Under the pieces are notes generated by a model. The model was not told the origin of the DNA. It was given only the letters and a program-made list of their open reading frames with translations, and ran no database searches. This document shows, one piece after another, positions 44,601-60,116 of a stretch of 64,000 nt of DNA. Source of the DNA: Piezodorus guildinii (taxonomy: Eukaryota > Arthropoda > Insecta > Hemiptera > Pentatomidae); the NCBI GenBank assembly GCA_023052935.1, contig CM041298.1, forward strand, positions 51,287,313 to 51,351,312, read 5' to 3'. The translations under genes were made by a program, and so were the position numbers. The stretch's first letter is position 1; every line of letters starts with the position of its first letter.

Positions 44601-47600
44601 TTACCCAGCAATGCTATGGACTCACTTCCATGATAGTATATTCCCTCAGGCTATTCTTCATACTTCTTATTTCACCTATCTTTGATCATTCCCAATTCTC
44701 TATTTTAAAATACTGGCTTTGTGACAAAGGGTTGGATGTCCCCCTAAATTCATTTAAAATGGGAAACTGGTTTTCTTAAATATATAAAATGTTTCTTAAC
44801 TAATTTTTAGCAGTTAATAACCAAATAACTCTAAATTAGTCCAATTATTTCCTCTGACTAAACAAAACTGGCATTTATCTAGAGATATAAAGAAATTTCC
44901 TACCTAATATTCATATCTATAATAAATTTAAAATATTCATTCATATTATTATTATTAAATCAATTACTAATGTCCTAGTCTTTGTTATCTTTTCCAGGAA
45001 TCTCAAACGTAATAACTTAAGAACAAGTAAGGATATGTCATCTCAGATTTTTTTATCTGGCTTTTTTTTCATGTTTAAGGTGCCCAAGAGAAGTTTCTGA
45101 TGATGTGAGGATGAAATATTAGACAGAATGACTGAATCTCTTCATGAAAAAATCCTTAATAAACTATATTTAGCTTGTCAAAGGAAAAAAACTGCTTTAA
45201 TACCAATTAGAAACTGCAATTATATCAAAAATAATCTTGATATATTTAATAAAATATTGTATTTTTTCTAATTAATAAAACTGCAATAATATTATGATAT
45301 GGTAGGATAAGCTCTCACAATAGCCTTGTCCCGCCGAAGACCTTCTTTGGCCGCTTGACAAGCTGATAGCTCAACTTCAGTCTTCTGAAGCTTCCCTTCC
45401 AAATGCATTTTGTCCTCTTCGACTTCTTTTAAACGTCTCATATCATCTCCCCGCTGTTCTGTCAAACGACCCACTTGGTCCCTCAGTGAACCAATTTTTT
45501 CATGCAGAGCGTCGACTTGCTAAAATAAATGATAGATGATTTTAAAATATTACATTGGAATGATCTAAAATGTACCAACACAGGTTTTGATGAATTTTGA
45601 TAATGGTTTTAATAAATACACATAGATAAATCCAAAATATGAGTTTGATGTTAAAATGAGGATAAAAATTTGAATGTTCCATAGGTAAATATATTGTATA
45701 CTGTATTACTACTGTTTTTAAGTTAATAAGCAGTTAAACTCATTATGTTTCAATACTTAAATAAAAAATATGTTATATATAAGAGTAAAGAAAGTGATTT
45801 CTCAATTTTCACTGACTGATTATGTGTTCAGACAAAATTCCTTTCCTTTTTAAAGGGAGTGATAAATCCTTGGTTAAGCCTTCATTCGGATGGGGCGTAA
45901 AAAATGGTTCTGAGCCCATGCGATGTCATCTAATCTTTAAAGATCCCTATCCTTATTAAACATGGAGAAGCAAAATTTACAACTGCCACAGTAGTATCTT
46001 CTGATTAGCCACTGTAGCATAACGTGAAGTTAAATAAACAAACAAAATTCCTTTCAGTTTTTAATGAAAGATATTTTTTTAATTTAGGACACAAATTGAG
46101 AACAATTCTTAAAATGCTGAAGGAATTAGTCCGGGTGGCGGTCATTAAATGAAACAACTGAATAGTTTCAACTATTTTATTGTTTGCCAACGTTTCGACC
46201 CCCATTGTGGGTCATCATCAGGGCTAAAAAGATACAAAAAGGATACATTTAAAATAAGATTACAAATACTATTTAAAAAAAATTAACAATTGCACTAGAG
46301 AATGTCAATATTATAACATAAAAGGAAATAGATGTGTAAAGAAATCAATTAATTAAATTACAATGATAAAGGTATACTAATGAGAGCTATACAGACCAGA
46401 TAATGACTAAAGATAATGTACAAATATATAAGAAAAAATTACATGAAATAAAAAACATTAAAAAATAGAGTACAATGGAGATACGTACCGTCTGGTAGGT
46501 GAGTGGAAACTAGGTACAATTTGGTAATATGGAATATAGGCAGGTAGATAGGAAAGTACGTACAAAAGGTTGGGTAAAATGGAAAATACGTACCATATTT
46601 CTAGACGGGATCTGACAACAATGAGTAAAATTGTAATATTAACATAAAAGGAAGTGTTCAGATTAAACCTACAATATTAATAACATCATAACGGTATTAG
46701 AAGATGTTTTAACAAGATTGTTGAAGTAAGAACAATATAATACAATAGTAAGAATAATAATGTATAAACTATGTATAGTAAAACTGACTACCTCCCAACC
46801 AACGTTTTAATAATTATTGTACATATATTAAGACATTAAAATTAACCAAGTGAAAATATTATGACAAAATAATAATAAGTAACAATCATTGACAGATCAT
46901 ATAGTTGATACAAAATAGTAAAATAATTACAAATAGGAATAAATTGAATTGTAAAACCATTAAGAATTTATTAAGTGCAGAAACAAATGAAATAGATACA
47001 TATATAAAATAAATGTATACATAAATAAGTAAAAAATAAACCAATAAATAAACAAAATGTATACAGTGGGATGGACATGGGAAGCTGTATTACTTAAGAG
47101 AGTTTAATATATGGCTGTAGGTGGAGGAGATGCATTGTTTGTCAGTTTTATGGTTGACAGGATTAGATTGGAGATGGATGTGGACAGATTCAGCGACGAG
47201 TCTTTTTTTATAGTTGGGAACAGAATCTAAAATGGAACAATCTTGAAAGTTAAATGAATGATTAAAAGTTATGGAGTGTTCGGAGAGTTTTGAGGCTAGA
47301 AAATTTCGAGAGGATATGGAGGATTTATGTTGAGATATGCGGGTTTTTAAGTAGTTTTTTGTTTCACCCACATATGACACATCGCAATCTAAACAAGGTA
47401 TTTTATAAACAATATTTGAGCGGTAGAGAGGATTTATCGGGTCTTTAGTATTAGTGAAAAGGTGGGAAAGTTTGTTCTGGGTCTTTAATCCTAGCTTTAG
47501 GGAGGGTAAGGAAGATTTAAAGGATTTTTTAATATTTTCAGACAGGTGTGGAATATACGGTAGGGATCTATATTGAAATATTGTGGGTGAATTTTGGTCT

Positions 47601-50600
47601 TGTATTGTAGTGGGAGTAATGGTCGTTTTTACGTTGTTGTATGAGTTTATGAGTTTTTTAATGATATTAAGTGGGAAGCTGTTTAGGGTAAGGATCTTTT
47701 TAATGCGCTGGATATTGGTAGGATGGTACTGTGGATCAGACAAGGAGAGGCAACGGTGGACGAGATTTTGGGCAACATTAATTTTTTGATGGTATGGGTG
47801 CTGGGAGAAGAAATTGAGGAGTCTACCGGAATAGGTGGATTTTGTGTACCAATCAGTGGAAATAGAACCGTCCGTATTTCTTATTATCAGTAAGTCTAGA
47901 AAGGGAATTGTTGAGTTGTTTTCTTTTTCTACTGTAAAACGGAGGCGTGGATCGTAGGAATTAAAGGATTTAAGGATATCTGGGATTTTTTCAGGGTTTA
48001 TTATTAGGAGGAGGTCGTCAACATATTTCTTAATGAAAAAGATATCGTTTTTATAAATTTTGGTTATGAAATCCAGGAGGTCATTGAGAACAATATTAGA
48101 GAAATCCGGAGCTAGGCAGTTTCCCATTGCTAGTCCAGAGACCTGATTGTAAAATTTTCCCTTAAAAGTGAGGTATCCTGTTTTGCAGCAAAGTTCCAGT
48201 GATTGTAAGTAAGTAGAAAGATTTAGCGTGGTGTGAGGTTCGATAATGGTCCAGTGTTTTTTAACTAAATGGAGAACTTTGTCAATGGGAATATTAGTGA
48301 ATAAGCTTTCGGCGTCAAAATATGTTAAAATGTAGTTAGGGGGGATTTGAAGTGATAATAATTGTTGTCGGAGGTAAAGAGAGTTTGTAATGTCGTAGGA
48401 GTTTGTACGGCTGAGTATTTTTAGTGACGGTAGAAGAAATTTACTGAGTTTGGAGGAAGGTGCATTGATGTTTGAAATAATGGGACGGAGTGGATTACCG
48501 GGTTTGTGAATTTTCGGAAGGCCATACAGACGTGGGGGTAAGGAATTATAAGAGATTAGGTTTCTGTATGTAGATAGATTAATGAATTTATTATCGAAGA
48601 GATTTTTGATATGTTGGTTAAATTTTATCATGAGAGGACGGGTTGGGTCACGGGTAGAGGGTGTATATGTTGATAGGTCTGATAGAAGTGAATTTATTTT
48701 GTCATCGTACTCAGTTCTGTCCATAATAACGGTTACGTTACCTTTGTCGGCTTTGGTTACTATAATTTGGTCGTTTGATTTGAGGAATGAGCGGGTTAAG
48801 GAAAGATCTTTGAAGAAGAGAGGGGAAAGTGACGAAAGAGGTTTGGGGTGTTGGAGGTGGTTGGAAATCATGTTGCTAATCCGCAAACGGGAAATTTCTT
48901 TGTCTTCGTCAGTTATTTTGAAAATGTCGTCTTTATAAATATATTCTAGATCTGTTATAAGTTGGGGAATCATTTTAGAAGGGTTAGAAGAAGGGTAGAA
49001 AAATTGGGACCTAAGCTTAAAATATTATTAACATTAGTGGGAACGGAGGTAGAGGAAATATTTTTGATCCAATCATCCGAGCCTTTGGGATACGGTTTTT
49101 TATTGATACTCTTTTCATAAATAGTTTTAAATTTTTTAACGAGGGAAAATTTTGTCTGTTTTTTAGTGAATGCAAAAATTGTTTGAATACTTGTAGTCAG
49201 TTTGTCCATGTTGTGTTCGCCTATAATAGGATGTAAAGAGGAATTTAAGGAACGGATATTGTCGTTTATGAGGTCTATTTGTTGTATGGTTTCCCTAATT
49301 TTTAAGTTAAGTAACGTTCTCTTGTATTTCTCCAATGAGTGAGTCAATTTGGAAGTAAGGGAGTTTGACAAAGGGACTTGACTAATGCAGTTCTCAATAA
49401 ATTTTGGAAAAACAGAATGGGTTCGACATTTTAATAAAAAAATTCTTTGTTCAGTTTTTCTGGCCAGTCGTTGCAGAGATTGTTAAAAGCTTGTCTGTTT
49501 TGGGGGAATCGCGATTTTAGTGAAGAGAAAATATGATGTTGGTCATTATTAGAATTTCCTGAAGAAAGGTGGGAAGTGGTGGAAGAGGATATATTTTGAG
49601 TTTGGGAGAAAGATGTATCCAGAGAAGTAATTGAAAAAAGAGAAGTAACTTGGGAAGAAGGCGTATGGGGAGTTTTAGTATAATGTTGAGTTGGGAGGTG
49701 AGTCAAAGCTCTATTACTATTTAATCTAGTGTTATAGCGGTGTGATGGTCGAGAAGAACCCAAAAGAGAGGTTGATTGAAGGTTTAGTCGTTTTGGTGGT
49801 GATCGTGGAGTTGTTACCTTTTTTGAGCTGGAAATGTGGTGATGAGAAAAACCTGAGTCACCTGGAGGTGTAGAAGAGATGGCTTGTTGAGATGAGAATG
49901 CCTGCTGTTGTTGAGTTGTAGATTGTATGCCCTGTCTGCGATTTTGTATTCTGGCACTGCGGCGGAGAGTTGAGGTGGATGTATCTTTGTATCCTCCAAA
50001 GTCAGTAAATTTCTTCTACCGTCACTAAAAATATTCAGCCGTACAAACTCCTACGACATTACAAACTCTCTTTACCTCCGACAACAATTATTATCACTTC
50101 AAATCCCCCTAACTACATTTTAACATCTTTTGACGCCGAAAGCTTATTCACTAATATTCCCATTGACAAAGTTCTCCATTTAGTTAAAAAACACTGGACC
50201 ATTATCGAACCTCACACCACGCTAAATCTTTCTACTTACTTACAATCACTGGAACTTTGCTGCAAAACAGGATACCTCACTTTTAAGGGAAAATTTTACA
50301 ATCAGGTCTCTGGACTAGCAATGGGAAACTGCCTAGCTCCGGATCTCTCTAATATTGTTCTCAATGACCTCCTGGATTTCATAACCAAAATTTATAAAAA
50401 CGATATCTTTTTCATTAAGAAATATGTTGACGACCTCCTCCTAATAATAAACCCTGAAAAAATCCCAGATATCCTTAAATCCTTTAATTCCTACGATCCA
50501 CGCCTCCGTTTTACAGTAGAAAAAGAAAACAACTCAACAATTCCCTTTCTAGACTTACTGATAATAAGAAATACGGACGGTTCTATTTCCACTGATTGGT

Positions 50601-53600
50601 ACAACAAAATCCACCTATTCCGGTAGACTCCTCAATTTCTTCTCCCAGCACCCATACCATCAAAAAATTAATGTTGCCCAAAATCTCGTCCACCGTTGCC
50701 TCTCCTTGTCTGATCCACAGTACCATCCTACCAATATCCAGCGCATTAAAAAGATCCTTACCCTAAACAGCTTCCCACTTAATATCATTAAAAAACTCAT
50801 AAACTCATACAACAACGTAAAAACGACCATTACTCCCACTACAATACAAGACCAAAATTCACCCACAATATTTCAATATAGATCCCTACCGTATATTCCA
50901 CACCTGTCTGAAAATATTAAAAAATCCTTTAAATCTTCCTTACCCTCCCTAAAGCTAGGATTAAAGACCCAGAACAAACTTTCCCACCTTTTCACTAATA
51001 CTAAAGACCCGATAAATCCTCTCTACCGCTCAAATATTGTTTATAAAATACCTTGTTTAGATTGCGATGTGTCATATGTGGGTGAAACAAAAAACTACTT
51101 AAAAACCCGCATATCTCAACATAAATCCTCCATATCCTCTCGAAATTTTCTAGCCTCAAAACTCTCCGAACACTCCATAACTTTTAATCATTCATTTAAC
51201 TTTCAAGATTGTTCCATTTTAGATTCTGTTCCCAACTATAAAAAAAGACTCGTCGCTGAATCTGTCCACATCCATCTCCAATCTAATCCTGTCAACCATA
51301 AAACTGACAAACAATGCATCTCCTCCACCTACAGCCATATATTAAACTCTCTTAAGTAATACAGCTTCCCATGTCCATCCCACTGTATACATTTTGTTTA
51401 TTTATTGGTTTATTTTTTACTTATTTATGTATACATTTATTTTATATATGTATCTATTTCATTTGTTTCTGCACTTAATAAATTCTTAATGGTTTTACAA
51501 TTCAATTTATTCCTATTTGTAATTATTTTACTATTTTGTATCAACTATATGATCTGTCAATGATTGTTACTTATTATTATTTTGTCATAATATTTTCACT
51601 TGGTTAATTTTAATGTCTTAATATATGTACAATAATTATTAAAACGTTGGTTGGGAGGTAGTCAGTTTTACTATACATAGTTTATACATTATTATTCTTA
51701 CTATTGTATTATATTGTTCTTACTTCAACAATCTTGTTAAAACATCTTCTAATACCGTTATGATGTTATTAATATTGTAGGTTTAATCTGAACACTTCCT
51801 TTTATGTTAATATTACAATTTTACTCATTGTTGTCAGATCCCGTCTAGAAATATGGTACGTATTTTCCATTTTACCCAACCTTTTGTACGTACTTTCCTA
51901 TCTACCTGCCTATATTCCATATTACCAAATTGTACCTAGTTTCCACTCACCTACCAGACGGTACGTATCTCCATTGTACTCTATTTTTTAATGTTTTTTA
52001 TTTCATGTAATTTTTTCTTATATATTTGTACATTATCTTTAGTCATTATCTGGTCTGTATAGCTCTCATTAGTATACCTTTATCATTGTAATTTAATTAA
52101 TTGATTTCTTTACACATCTATTTCCTTTTATGTTATAATATTGACATTCTCTAGTGCAATTGTTAATTTTTTTTAAATAGTATTTGTAATCTTATTTTAA
52201 ATGTATCCTTTTTGTATCTTTTTAGCCCTGATGATGACCCACAATGGGGGTCGAAACGTTGGCAAACAATAAAATAGTTGAAACTATTCAGTTGTTTCAT
52301 TTAATGACCGCCACCCGGACTAATTCCTTCAGTAATTCTCAACGGTCAACTAATTATATCCACAATTCTTAAAATGAAAACAAGTAATCATAATATCAAA
52401 TTTTACTTTAGCAAAAATTTAACTTTACGATTATTACCTATAGCTAAAACAATTATGAACTTTTGGAGTAGGAGTATAGGGTTCTATTAAAAATTCAAAC
52501 AATATTATGATAATTGACATAATGTCAATGCCCAGCACAAGGTCTTGAATATCAGAGTGGTGAAAAATGCGGCTAAACAATGCTATGTTAATATTCACTT
52601 AAGACACCAAGATCACTAAGTTTCTTTTTAGAGCTACAAAGGTCACCTTGATGTTCCTCTCTATAATAATTCAATGTTTACTACTATTTACTTCAAAATT
52701 ATATTTCTCATATTTAAAGTTATTAGAGCAGAATTAAATTCTTAATAATGTCCAATACTAATAAGAGTACCCAAATGAGATGAACTAGAAGTTGAGGTAT
52801 TGATTAAATTTTAAAGTATACAGGCAAATATAACAATATCACAATTAAATATACTATCTAAATAAAAGTGAACCAAGTGAACAATAAATATAAAAGGCAT
52901 TGGACAAAAACCAATCACTAAAATTATTTTTATAACTTATTAGTAATGATAAAAAAGAATTTTAGGTATATGAGGTATTGATATTACCATAGATTTCTCC
53001 TTGGCATCACTGAGAAGATCTCTGATTCTTTCCTTGATGCTGAGCTCATTACTTTCAACAAATCTAACTGGAGAACTTAATAAAATTGCAAGTGACTCTA
53101 GAAGATGCCTTAGTTCAGTGTCGAGGCGCAATGATCTTTCCTCTTTGTCCTTCAATTCCTCTAGATGGAATGCATACAAATAAGTCAATTACTCCTATCA
53201 TATTGACTCCTAATATACCATTATATTATACTTTTTCTTTATACCAGGTTTATGTTTATTCAATATTTTTAAATCTTGCATAGTACTCTTCAGATTGACC
53301 TGATTTAAGAGTTATTTGGAATGTTTCACTTTCTGCAGCAAAGTTCTTAATTAGGACACGAGTATAAGACTTTTTAATTTTACTAGCTGTTATTTTTCAA
53401 TTAGAAGGTAACTATTCCTACTATTAACTTGATCAGACAGTAATGAGAAACCAGTCCTTACCCATAACATAACAGTTAATTTATATTATTTTTCATATCA
53501 AAAAGTGGAAACCTGTACCTCTACAGCCCATGAAGGGTCTTGGATCCAGTACAGAGATTCGTAGTATTTTGAAACCAACGGCCGTGAAATAAGATCATTA

Positions 53601-56600
53601 GGCTGAGATCACATTTCCCTCCTCCCCTTAATAGAGGCTGGGTGTGCTCCAGGGAGTCTTCATACCCAAAGGTCATCCTAATGATGAAATTACAGAATAA
53701 ATAATTATTCTTCCAAAACCAGGGTTTAAATCTGGGACCATGGAGACCGTTAGACTACAGTGCTCTGTCCACACTAAACCGCACCCCTCCTTAGGAAACT
53801 AAAAGAAGACATTTTAAAATTGTATTTATTTATAAAATCAAAACATACTTTTATCACCATATTTTGATAATTTTAAAAATGTCAAACGACTTTCTATAAA
53901 CTTTTGACTATATAACTGAAAAGCATAGATAACAGATAGACATTTAAAAACTATCTGAAACTAGTTTTCAACATAAGTTAAGTAATTAGCAACTTAAGTT
54001 CAACCGATATATACATTCGGTACATCTTCGCCAAGCAGTCATCGATGGCTTTCAATATTCACCTCTGAGAGCTCTGATGGTTGATTCCTGGATCTGCATA
54101 TCCCCTGTTGTGACATGTAGGCTGCGACTGAACCCAGTCAATTTGTCCCTTAGCTCTGAAAGTTCTCTTTCGTACAGGCGGCATTGTAGTTCCAGCTTCT
54201 CTTTTTCCTGTTATGTAAAAAATAAGGTTATAATAAATGCTATACTTTTTCTAGCTTACATTTATTGATGCAGAAACATTTTACCTGAAATGTAATACCT
54301 TCATTTTCCATTAAACTTATAATAGTTAAGTATTCAACTATACAATGAATTATTATAAATTTGGTCAGAAAAAGTAATCAGGAAGATTAAACTACCTGAT
54401 TTCTTAATATTCTACAAATAATCAATTAACTAGGAAAGCTTTCAAGACTTTTGTCACTTTAAATAATTAATCGTATACATATTTTTTATGGTATTACAGG
54501 ACCCTAGATTCAATTTTTAAAAATTTACAGTAGCATTACAACATACTTGTATTTAATCCTTTTTTTTTAGACCTAGAGGTAATGAAAACTAGTTCTGGAT
54601 TGTTTTTAATGTGATTTACATGCTTTTAATAGGCTAATAATTGATATGGTGTCCTATAGTATTATAATTTACAAGTTCTTAAGGTACAGACAGGTTTTAC
54701 CTGTAGTAATGGATATATTTTATCTAATTTAAAGTGAATAGGCCACCATTTGGAAACACACTTAATAAAATGTCTTTATTGATGAATAGAAAGACATTAT
54801 ACATATATTTTGCAATGAATATAATGTGTTACAAAATTATTAGTCACTAATATTAAAAGAGTAATGTTGAATAATCACCTTTATGCTGATTAGTTAGTCT
54901 ATAAAATGAAGTAGTCATTTTGCTGATTTTTAGGACTGTGAAAATATTTATTCAGCATTGTGTACAAAGATTTATTGAGACATATTTAGGTAAACAACAA
55001 TAAATTAATTAAAAGAATTAATATAATGGAATTTAAATAAATAATTCTCTCAATTAATTAAGTCAATTTAGTCTGATATACAGTGTTGCCATGTCAGTCA
55101 TGGATTTCCCCCTTAAACATTTATGAATTTTCCTCTAAACTGATCTACTTTAACCATTAAATTGTCCTCTTTTGTGCATATGAATATATCATAAAAATAA
55201 AAATAAAACACTTTATTTTTACACTTTAAGAATAAGATGTTTGAACATAAGAAAATTTTCATAACATTTGGTTGATATAAAAAAAAAATTTTTAGTTCAA
55301 CATTGTCAACATATGGGTTCCATATAATTATTTTTTAAATACATCGCTAACACTATAAAGGAGGCTGTTATATTGTATGAATAACTGTTCAGGATAACAC
55401 AATTTCTTAGATAATTAAACAACACTTTTGGTAAAATAAATTAATCCAAATAAATAAACAAACACAAGATATATTTTTAAACTAATTATTTACTTGTTTA
55501 AATAAAAAATGGTGAGCAGTATTAAAAAACGAAAAACTTTGACCCTAAAAACAATAAATCTATTTTAAAAAACAAAACAAAAACAACTTAAATTTATAAA
55601 AAATAATATAAGAACACAGTTGATAGTAGAATTGATAGCACAACTTGAAATGTTTTAAACATGGGTTTCAACAAATAATCATACTGATTTTAAAATATAT
55701 AAATCATGATAATAATAATAAAAAAAGAAAAAGAAATAATTTTAGTCGTAATATCGCTTCAACAGAGGCCAGCAGGTAAATAGTCTATCGATTGTTGCTG
55801 TATGTTGTTGTTTCTATAGGGAACAAGCAGGCCAGTCGGTCAATTCTACATAAAGTACCTTTAAATTGTATTTTCGTCTATACATTAAAAAAATAATTAC
55901 ATAGTCCAACGTTTTTTCATTAAAATTTTGAATCAATAGTGAACAATTAATGAAGTCAAAAAATAATTGTATGGCTCTCTTATCTGCTACCCTAGGAAAC
56001 CCTCTTCCAACAAGAATTAATTCTTCGAGAACTTTAAGGAAGAGTAAAGCTGAACTTATGCATGCGATAAATATCGGATGATATAGGTCGGTAAGTTATA
56101 TTTTTGTCAATATTGATATATATTCCAATTACCAATCTTATACTATATTGTAAACAGAATTCTAATCGACGTATATGAAGAACTCTTACACAAAATCAAA
56201 TAATGATGGTAAGGACATTTCGATACTCACCGATAGATATCGCCCAATATTAATCAGAGCTTAAAAGGACTCTCAAGATTGAAAAAAAAAATCTCAAATG
56301 GCACGGCTTAGACAGGTTTTGATTAATAAACGAAATAATGAGAGCAAAAAGAAAACACAAAAAAGAAATGAGATCAAAAAATAATAATATTATATAATAT
56401 ATATATTATATATATATATATATATATAAAATGGTAACGTGATTTTGGTAACCGTTAACTCCTTCTAGCCACAAGACGGATTTTGATACGGTTTTCACCA
56501 TCATTAAGGGAATTCTTTCCTTAAGGTTATAAGTAAAATACATTGCAATTTAGCTTTTCTTTAAACGGGAAAAATAAATTTTCTGTGACCAAGTCGTCAA

Positions 56601-59600
56601 AATTATTTCTGAAATATAAGTAGTAAGATAGGCGTATAATATACCGTTGGAATGCGCAAGAATTTAGAAAAGTTAATATGCAATAAAACAATCGTACGAG
56701 TTAATATAAAGTCGTAAGAGTGTGAACTTATGAACTCTCTATCTATATCTATATACATATGATAATAATAATAATAATAACAGCCTACCGAACTCGAATA
56801 TTCGATGCCGATACCACCAAACTCCGCCTGCACAGATTCATCCAATGTTCACCGTTCAAGCCCAAGCCCCGAGATCAGCCTTAACGCAATCCTCCCATCG
56901 ACGTTTCGGCCTACCTTTCGGACGCCTACCAGTCGGATCAGCGATACAACTTCTCGAATCCGATCCTCACCGAGCCCAACAACTTTACTCGCCCATTGAG
57001 TCTCCGCGATGCTATCAACTCAATTATATTCACAGGGTACAAGCTCCGCAATTCCACATTGTGCAACCTTCTAAAGTCCCCAGTGGCCTCATCTCTCTTC
57101 GGACCAAATATTTTACGCAGTACCTTTTTTTCGAAAACCTTAAGCCGTTGTCCATCCTTCAAAGTAAGCGGCCACGTTTCACATCCGTAAAGAACCCGTC
57201 GGAAGAATAACAGTTTTATAAATTCTAATCTTTAAGTTTTTAGACAGAAGCCGCGAGCTAAGTAATTTAGGAACTGAATAATAACACGCATTTCCCGCTT
57301 TTAACCGGGACTTTATGTCTTTCTGGATTTCATTTTTTCTTGTTATCATTGAACTTAAGTACTTGAATTTCTCTCTTGCTCAAAAGTATGCCCTGATATA
57401 TCAATAGCACTAAATCGCCACCGTTTCTGCTACTAATCATATATTTCATCTTATCAGTATGTTTTTTATTTGAGTCCTATTTTTTACTTTTTTAATAATA
57501 ATTTTTTGTTTTTTTCTTCTGCTATCTTTTCCGTGTCATGTAACACCGAGTTATATTAATTAAGGTTACATTTCATGCCTAATACGTAGCACAGTACACG
57601 TAATACTATTATATATATATATATAATATATATATATACATATATATAATATATATATAAATATTATTAAGTTGTAGCATTTTACAATGTTTTAAACAAT
57701 AAATAAAACAAAAGAGAAGATATGATACCATAAATAGATAAATACCTAAAATATTTAATTATACAAATCAAGATTTGAACAAAAAAATAATACAAAATAA
57801 AAAATAACATTAAGCACAACAAGATTACAAAACCTCAACTGCCTTCCTACAATCTATGTTAAGCTAATTGAAGTCTATTGATTTTATGAACTTTATAAAA
57901 TATTTTTTAAATTTTGTCATAAGTCTTTGTTCTTTTTCTGACCAAGTCCCGTGTTCCAGTATAACGTTCTGTATTAATTTTGCTCGTATGTGGTCTAATT
58001 GTTTACATTCGTATATTAAGTGTCGAAAGTTGTGTGTGTCTCCATCGTAAGGCATTTGTCGTCTTGTAGTATGTTAAAGCGTTTTAAGTATGTTTTGTTT
58101 GTCCTTGTTCAGTCAGGAATTGTGTCACCTTGTAGTTGTTACTTAGTATGTTTTTGTAGTTGTGGTGTGTGATAAAGGGAACAAATCTATGAAGGCTTGG
58201 TGACTTCGGTGAAGCAGCCCAGGAACGGTTCCAATTTGCTATCGTCTCCTTCCTCATCTCCCCTTTGATGTAGGATATGGGAACCTTATTGTACGATATT
58301 GGAAGGTCACTCTGAGCCGCTATCTTTGCAAGGGTGTCCGCTCGTTCGAGTTGCCCTTTATCCACATTATGCTTACGTTTTAATTTCCGGTATTTAGCTT
58401 AATCAAGTTAAGTCGAATTTCCTCAGTTTGTCCGTCATGAATTTTTGTATTTTGGATGGAATGTATAACGTTCATGTTGTCAGTGTAGATAGTTATGTCT
58501 GTAAATACATCAGTCAATTGTCAAGGAGATATTCTGTCGCTCTGAGAACAGCTAGCTTCTCCGCCTGGTTGTTCGAGCATTCCGATCCTTGCTTGCATTG
58601 AGCTTCAATCATTTTTCCATGTTTATCTTTTAGAAACATGCACATCCTACGTTCTCCCCATCCTTGCCCCGTCTGTAAATATTTCTGTCTTTGTATCTGG
58701 GTCAGTTTGTACCGTGTCATCATATTCGCTTGTGTTGCTGGATGAATCCAATTTTTGCATTGATATGGGAGGTCTATTCTGTCGTGCAAAATATTTTTTA
58801 GTCTGTATGTCGTTTTTAAAAAAAATAAAAAATGAGTTAAGAAATTTATTAAAAAATTATGCTTCCCCTCTCCCGCTACCTCCGTGAACTCTCACAAGCC
58901 CTCGCTTCCACCTACCTCTTTTACTAGCATGGGCTAACCTAGACTACTATAGCACTCGCTCACCTGTCGTATCCTGTCAATCTCTGCGAGGTGCGTCGCC
59001 GCCTGGGTGTGGAGGCTGTCTCTCTCTGCGGTGGCTCTCCCGAGGGCGGCCCTGCACTCTAGCAGTTCCTCTTCCGCGTCCCTGGCCCTAGTCTCCGCAG
59101 CCTCCACACGACTTCGCAATCTGCTCGTCTCCTGAACAGTTCAATGCAATTAGTACATCCAACATCAAAAGGAAGATCCATTCCATCTATAGCCAACTAT
59201 TAATATCTAACCTACCTGGACAAGATGATGCGCTTTGCCGGCCGCAGTGGCCTCGGCACCCAGAGCTGTCTCCAGCTGCCGCATCAGGTCACCCAGCGCC
59301 TTCTGGGCCAATGCCTTCTCCTGCTCCTCAGCATTCAACTCCAGTTCCAGCTTGCTCACCTGAAACCACCTTTACTAATGAGGAGTAGACAAGTAAACAG
59401 TGAACTTTATGGAAGGTTAATCAAATACATAAAGAATAAAGTATAGGGAACCCGAAAGTTCGATTCAATGACTGCTCTCCAAGTCCAAATCCCAAAATCC
59501 GACATAGCACTACCACCTACGCCTCTACCTACCTCTTGAAAGCATAGTTTGGCAAGTTCTTTTCATGCGCATATTAACTTTTTTAGGATTCGTTATTCCA

Positions 59601-60062
59601 TAAGCCTAATAACATGGCATTTGTTAGCTGCGGCGTGGTGGCCAGCATAACAGCCTTTTATGCCAAGGTCGCAGGTTAAAATCTGCAGGAAGCTCCAGGA
59701 AGTAAAAAAATCCTTATTTATGCCGTGCTTCGGAGGGAATGTAAAAAGGTGGTCCCGAGTCTGTGCGATGTCAGGTACTCGTTTATTATCTCTATCCTAA
59801 TTAAACCTGGATAGATAAAATTCAGGACTCCCACTATAGCATAAAGTGACGTTAAATGAATAAAGAAACAACTTCGCCTGCCATTTGAGCCGCTGCACAG
59901 AGGTTCCTAACGGAATTTTTCGTCCTCGGATTGATGATATATCAGCCATTTCAACGCCACTTTGTTCCTTAGTAAATTCACTTTTAATGACAAGATCAAC
60001 AAATTTATAAGCAGATAATTAAAATATATAAGTTAAGTCGATAATTTCAGAAACTAATTATT

Positions 60063-60116
<54 letters not shown>

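Larger units (their letters stand above)
46117..52361. mobile_element. Penelope-like element, locus 2: 6.2 kb head-to-head inverted dimer
   Basis: A minus-strand copy (46117-49999, with N-terminal region) is joined head to head to a 5'-truncated plus-strand copy (49992-52361). The join shares 'tcctccaaa' as microhomology near 49992-50000. Left arm 46117-48457 and right arm 49992-52361 are near-identical inverted repeats around about 1.5 kb of single-copy N-terminal sequence. The complete unit has one 15 bp target duplication, acaattcttaaaatg, at 46102-46116 and 52362-52376, so it inserted as one dimer. It sits in the 7.5 kb intron between exons 6 and 7 of the coiled-coil gene. Confidence 0.92.

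Noticed and set aside
47583..47789. 68-codon frame antisense to the PLE endonuclease linker (also 50660-50866)
   Set aside because: Shadow of the PLE coding strand in both arms.
49814..49999. 61-codon minus frame starting MEDTK
   Set aside because: The neighbouring frame continues without stops into the SRPSHRYNTR segment and has the Ser/Thr/Gln composition of a PLE N-terminus. MEDTK is an alternative register.
60069..60114. (TA)n as an origin or regulatory hairpin
   Set aside because: A plain dinucleotide microsatellite in an intron. Similar runs occur at 56396 and 57610 without context.
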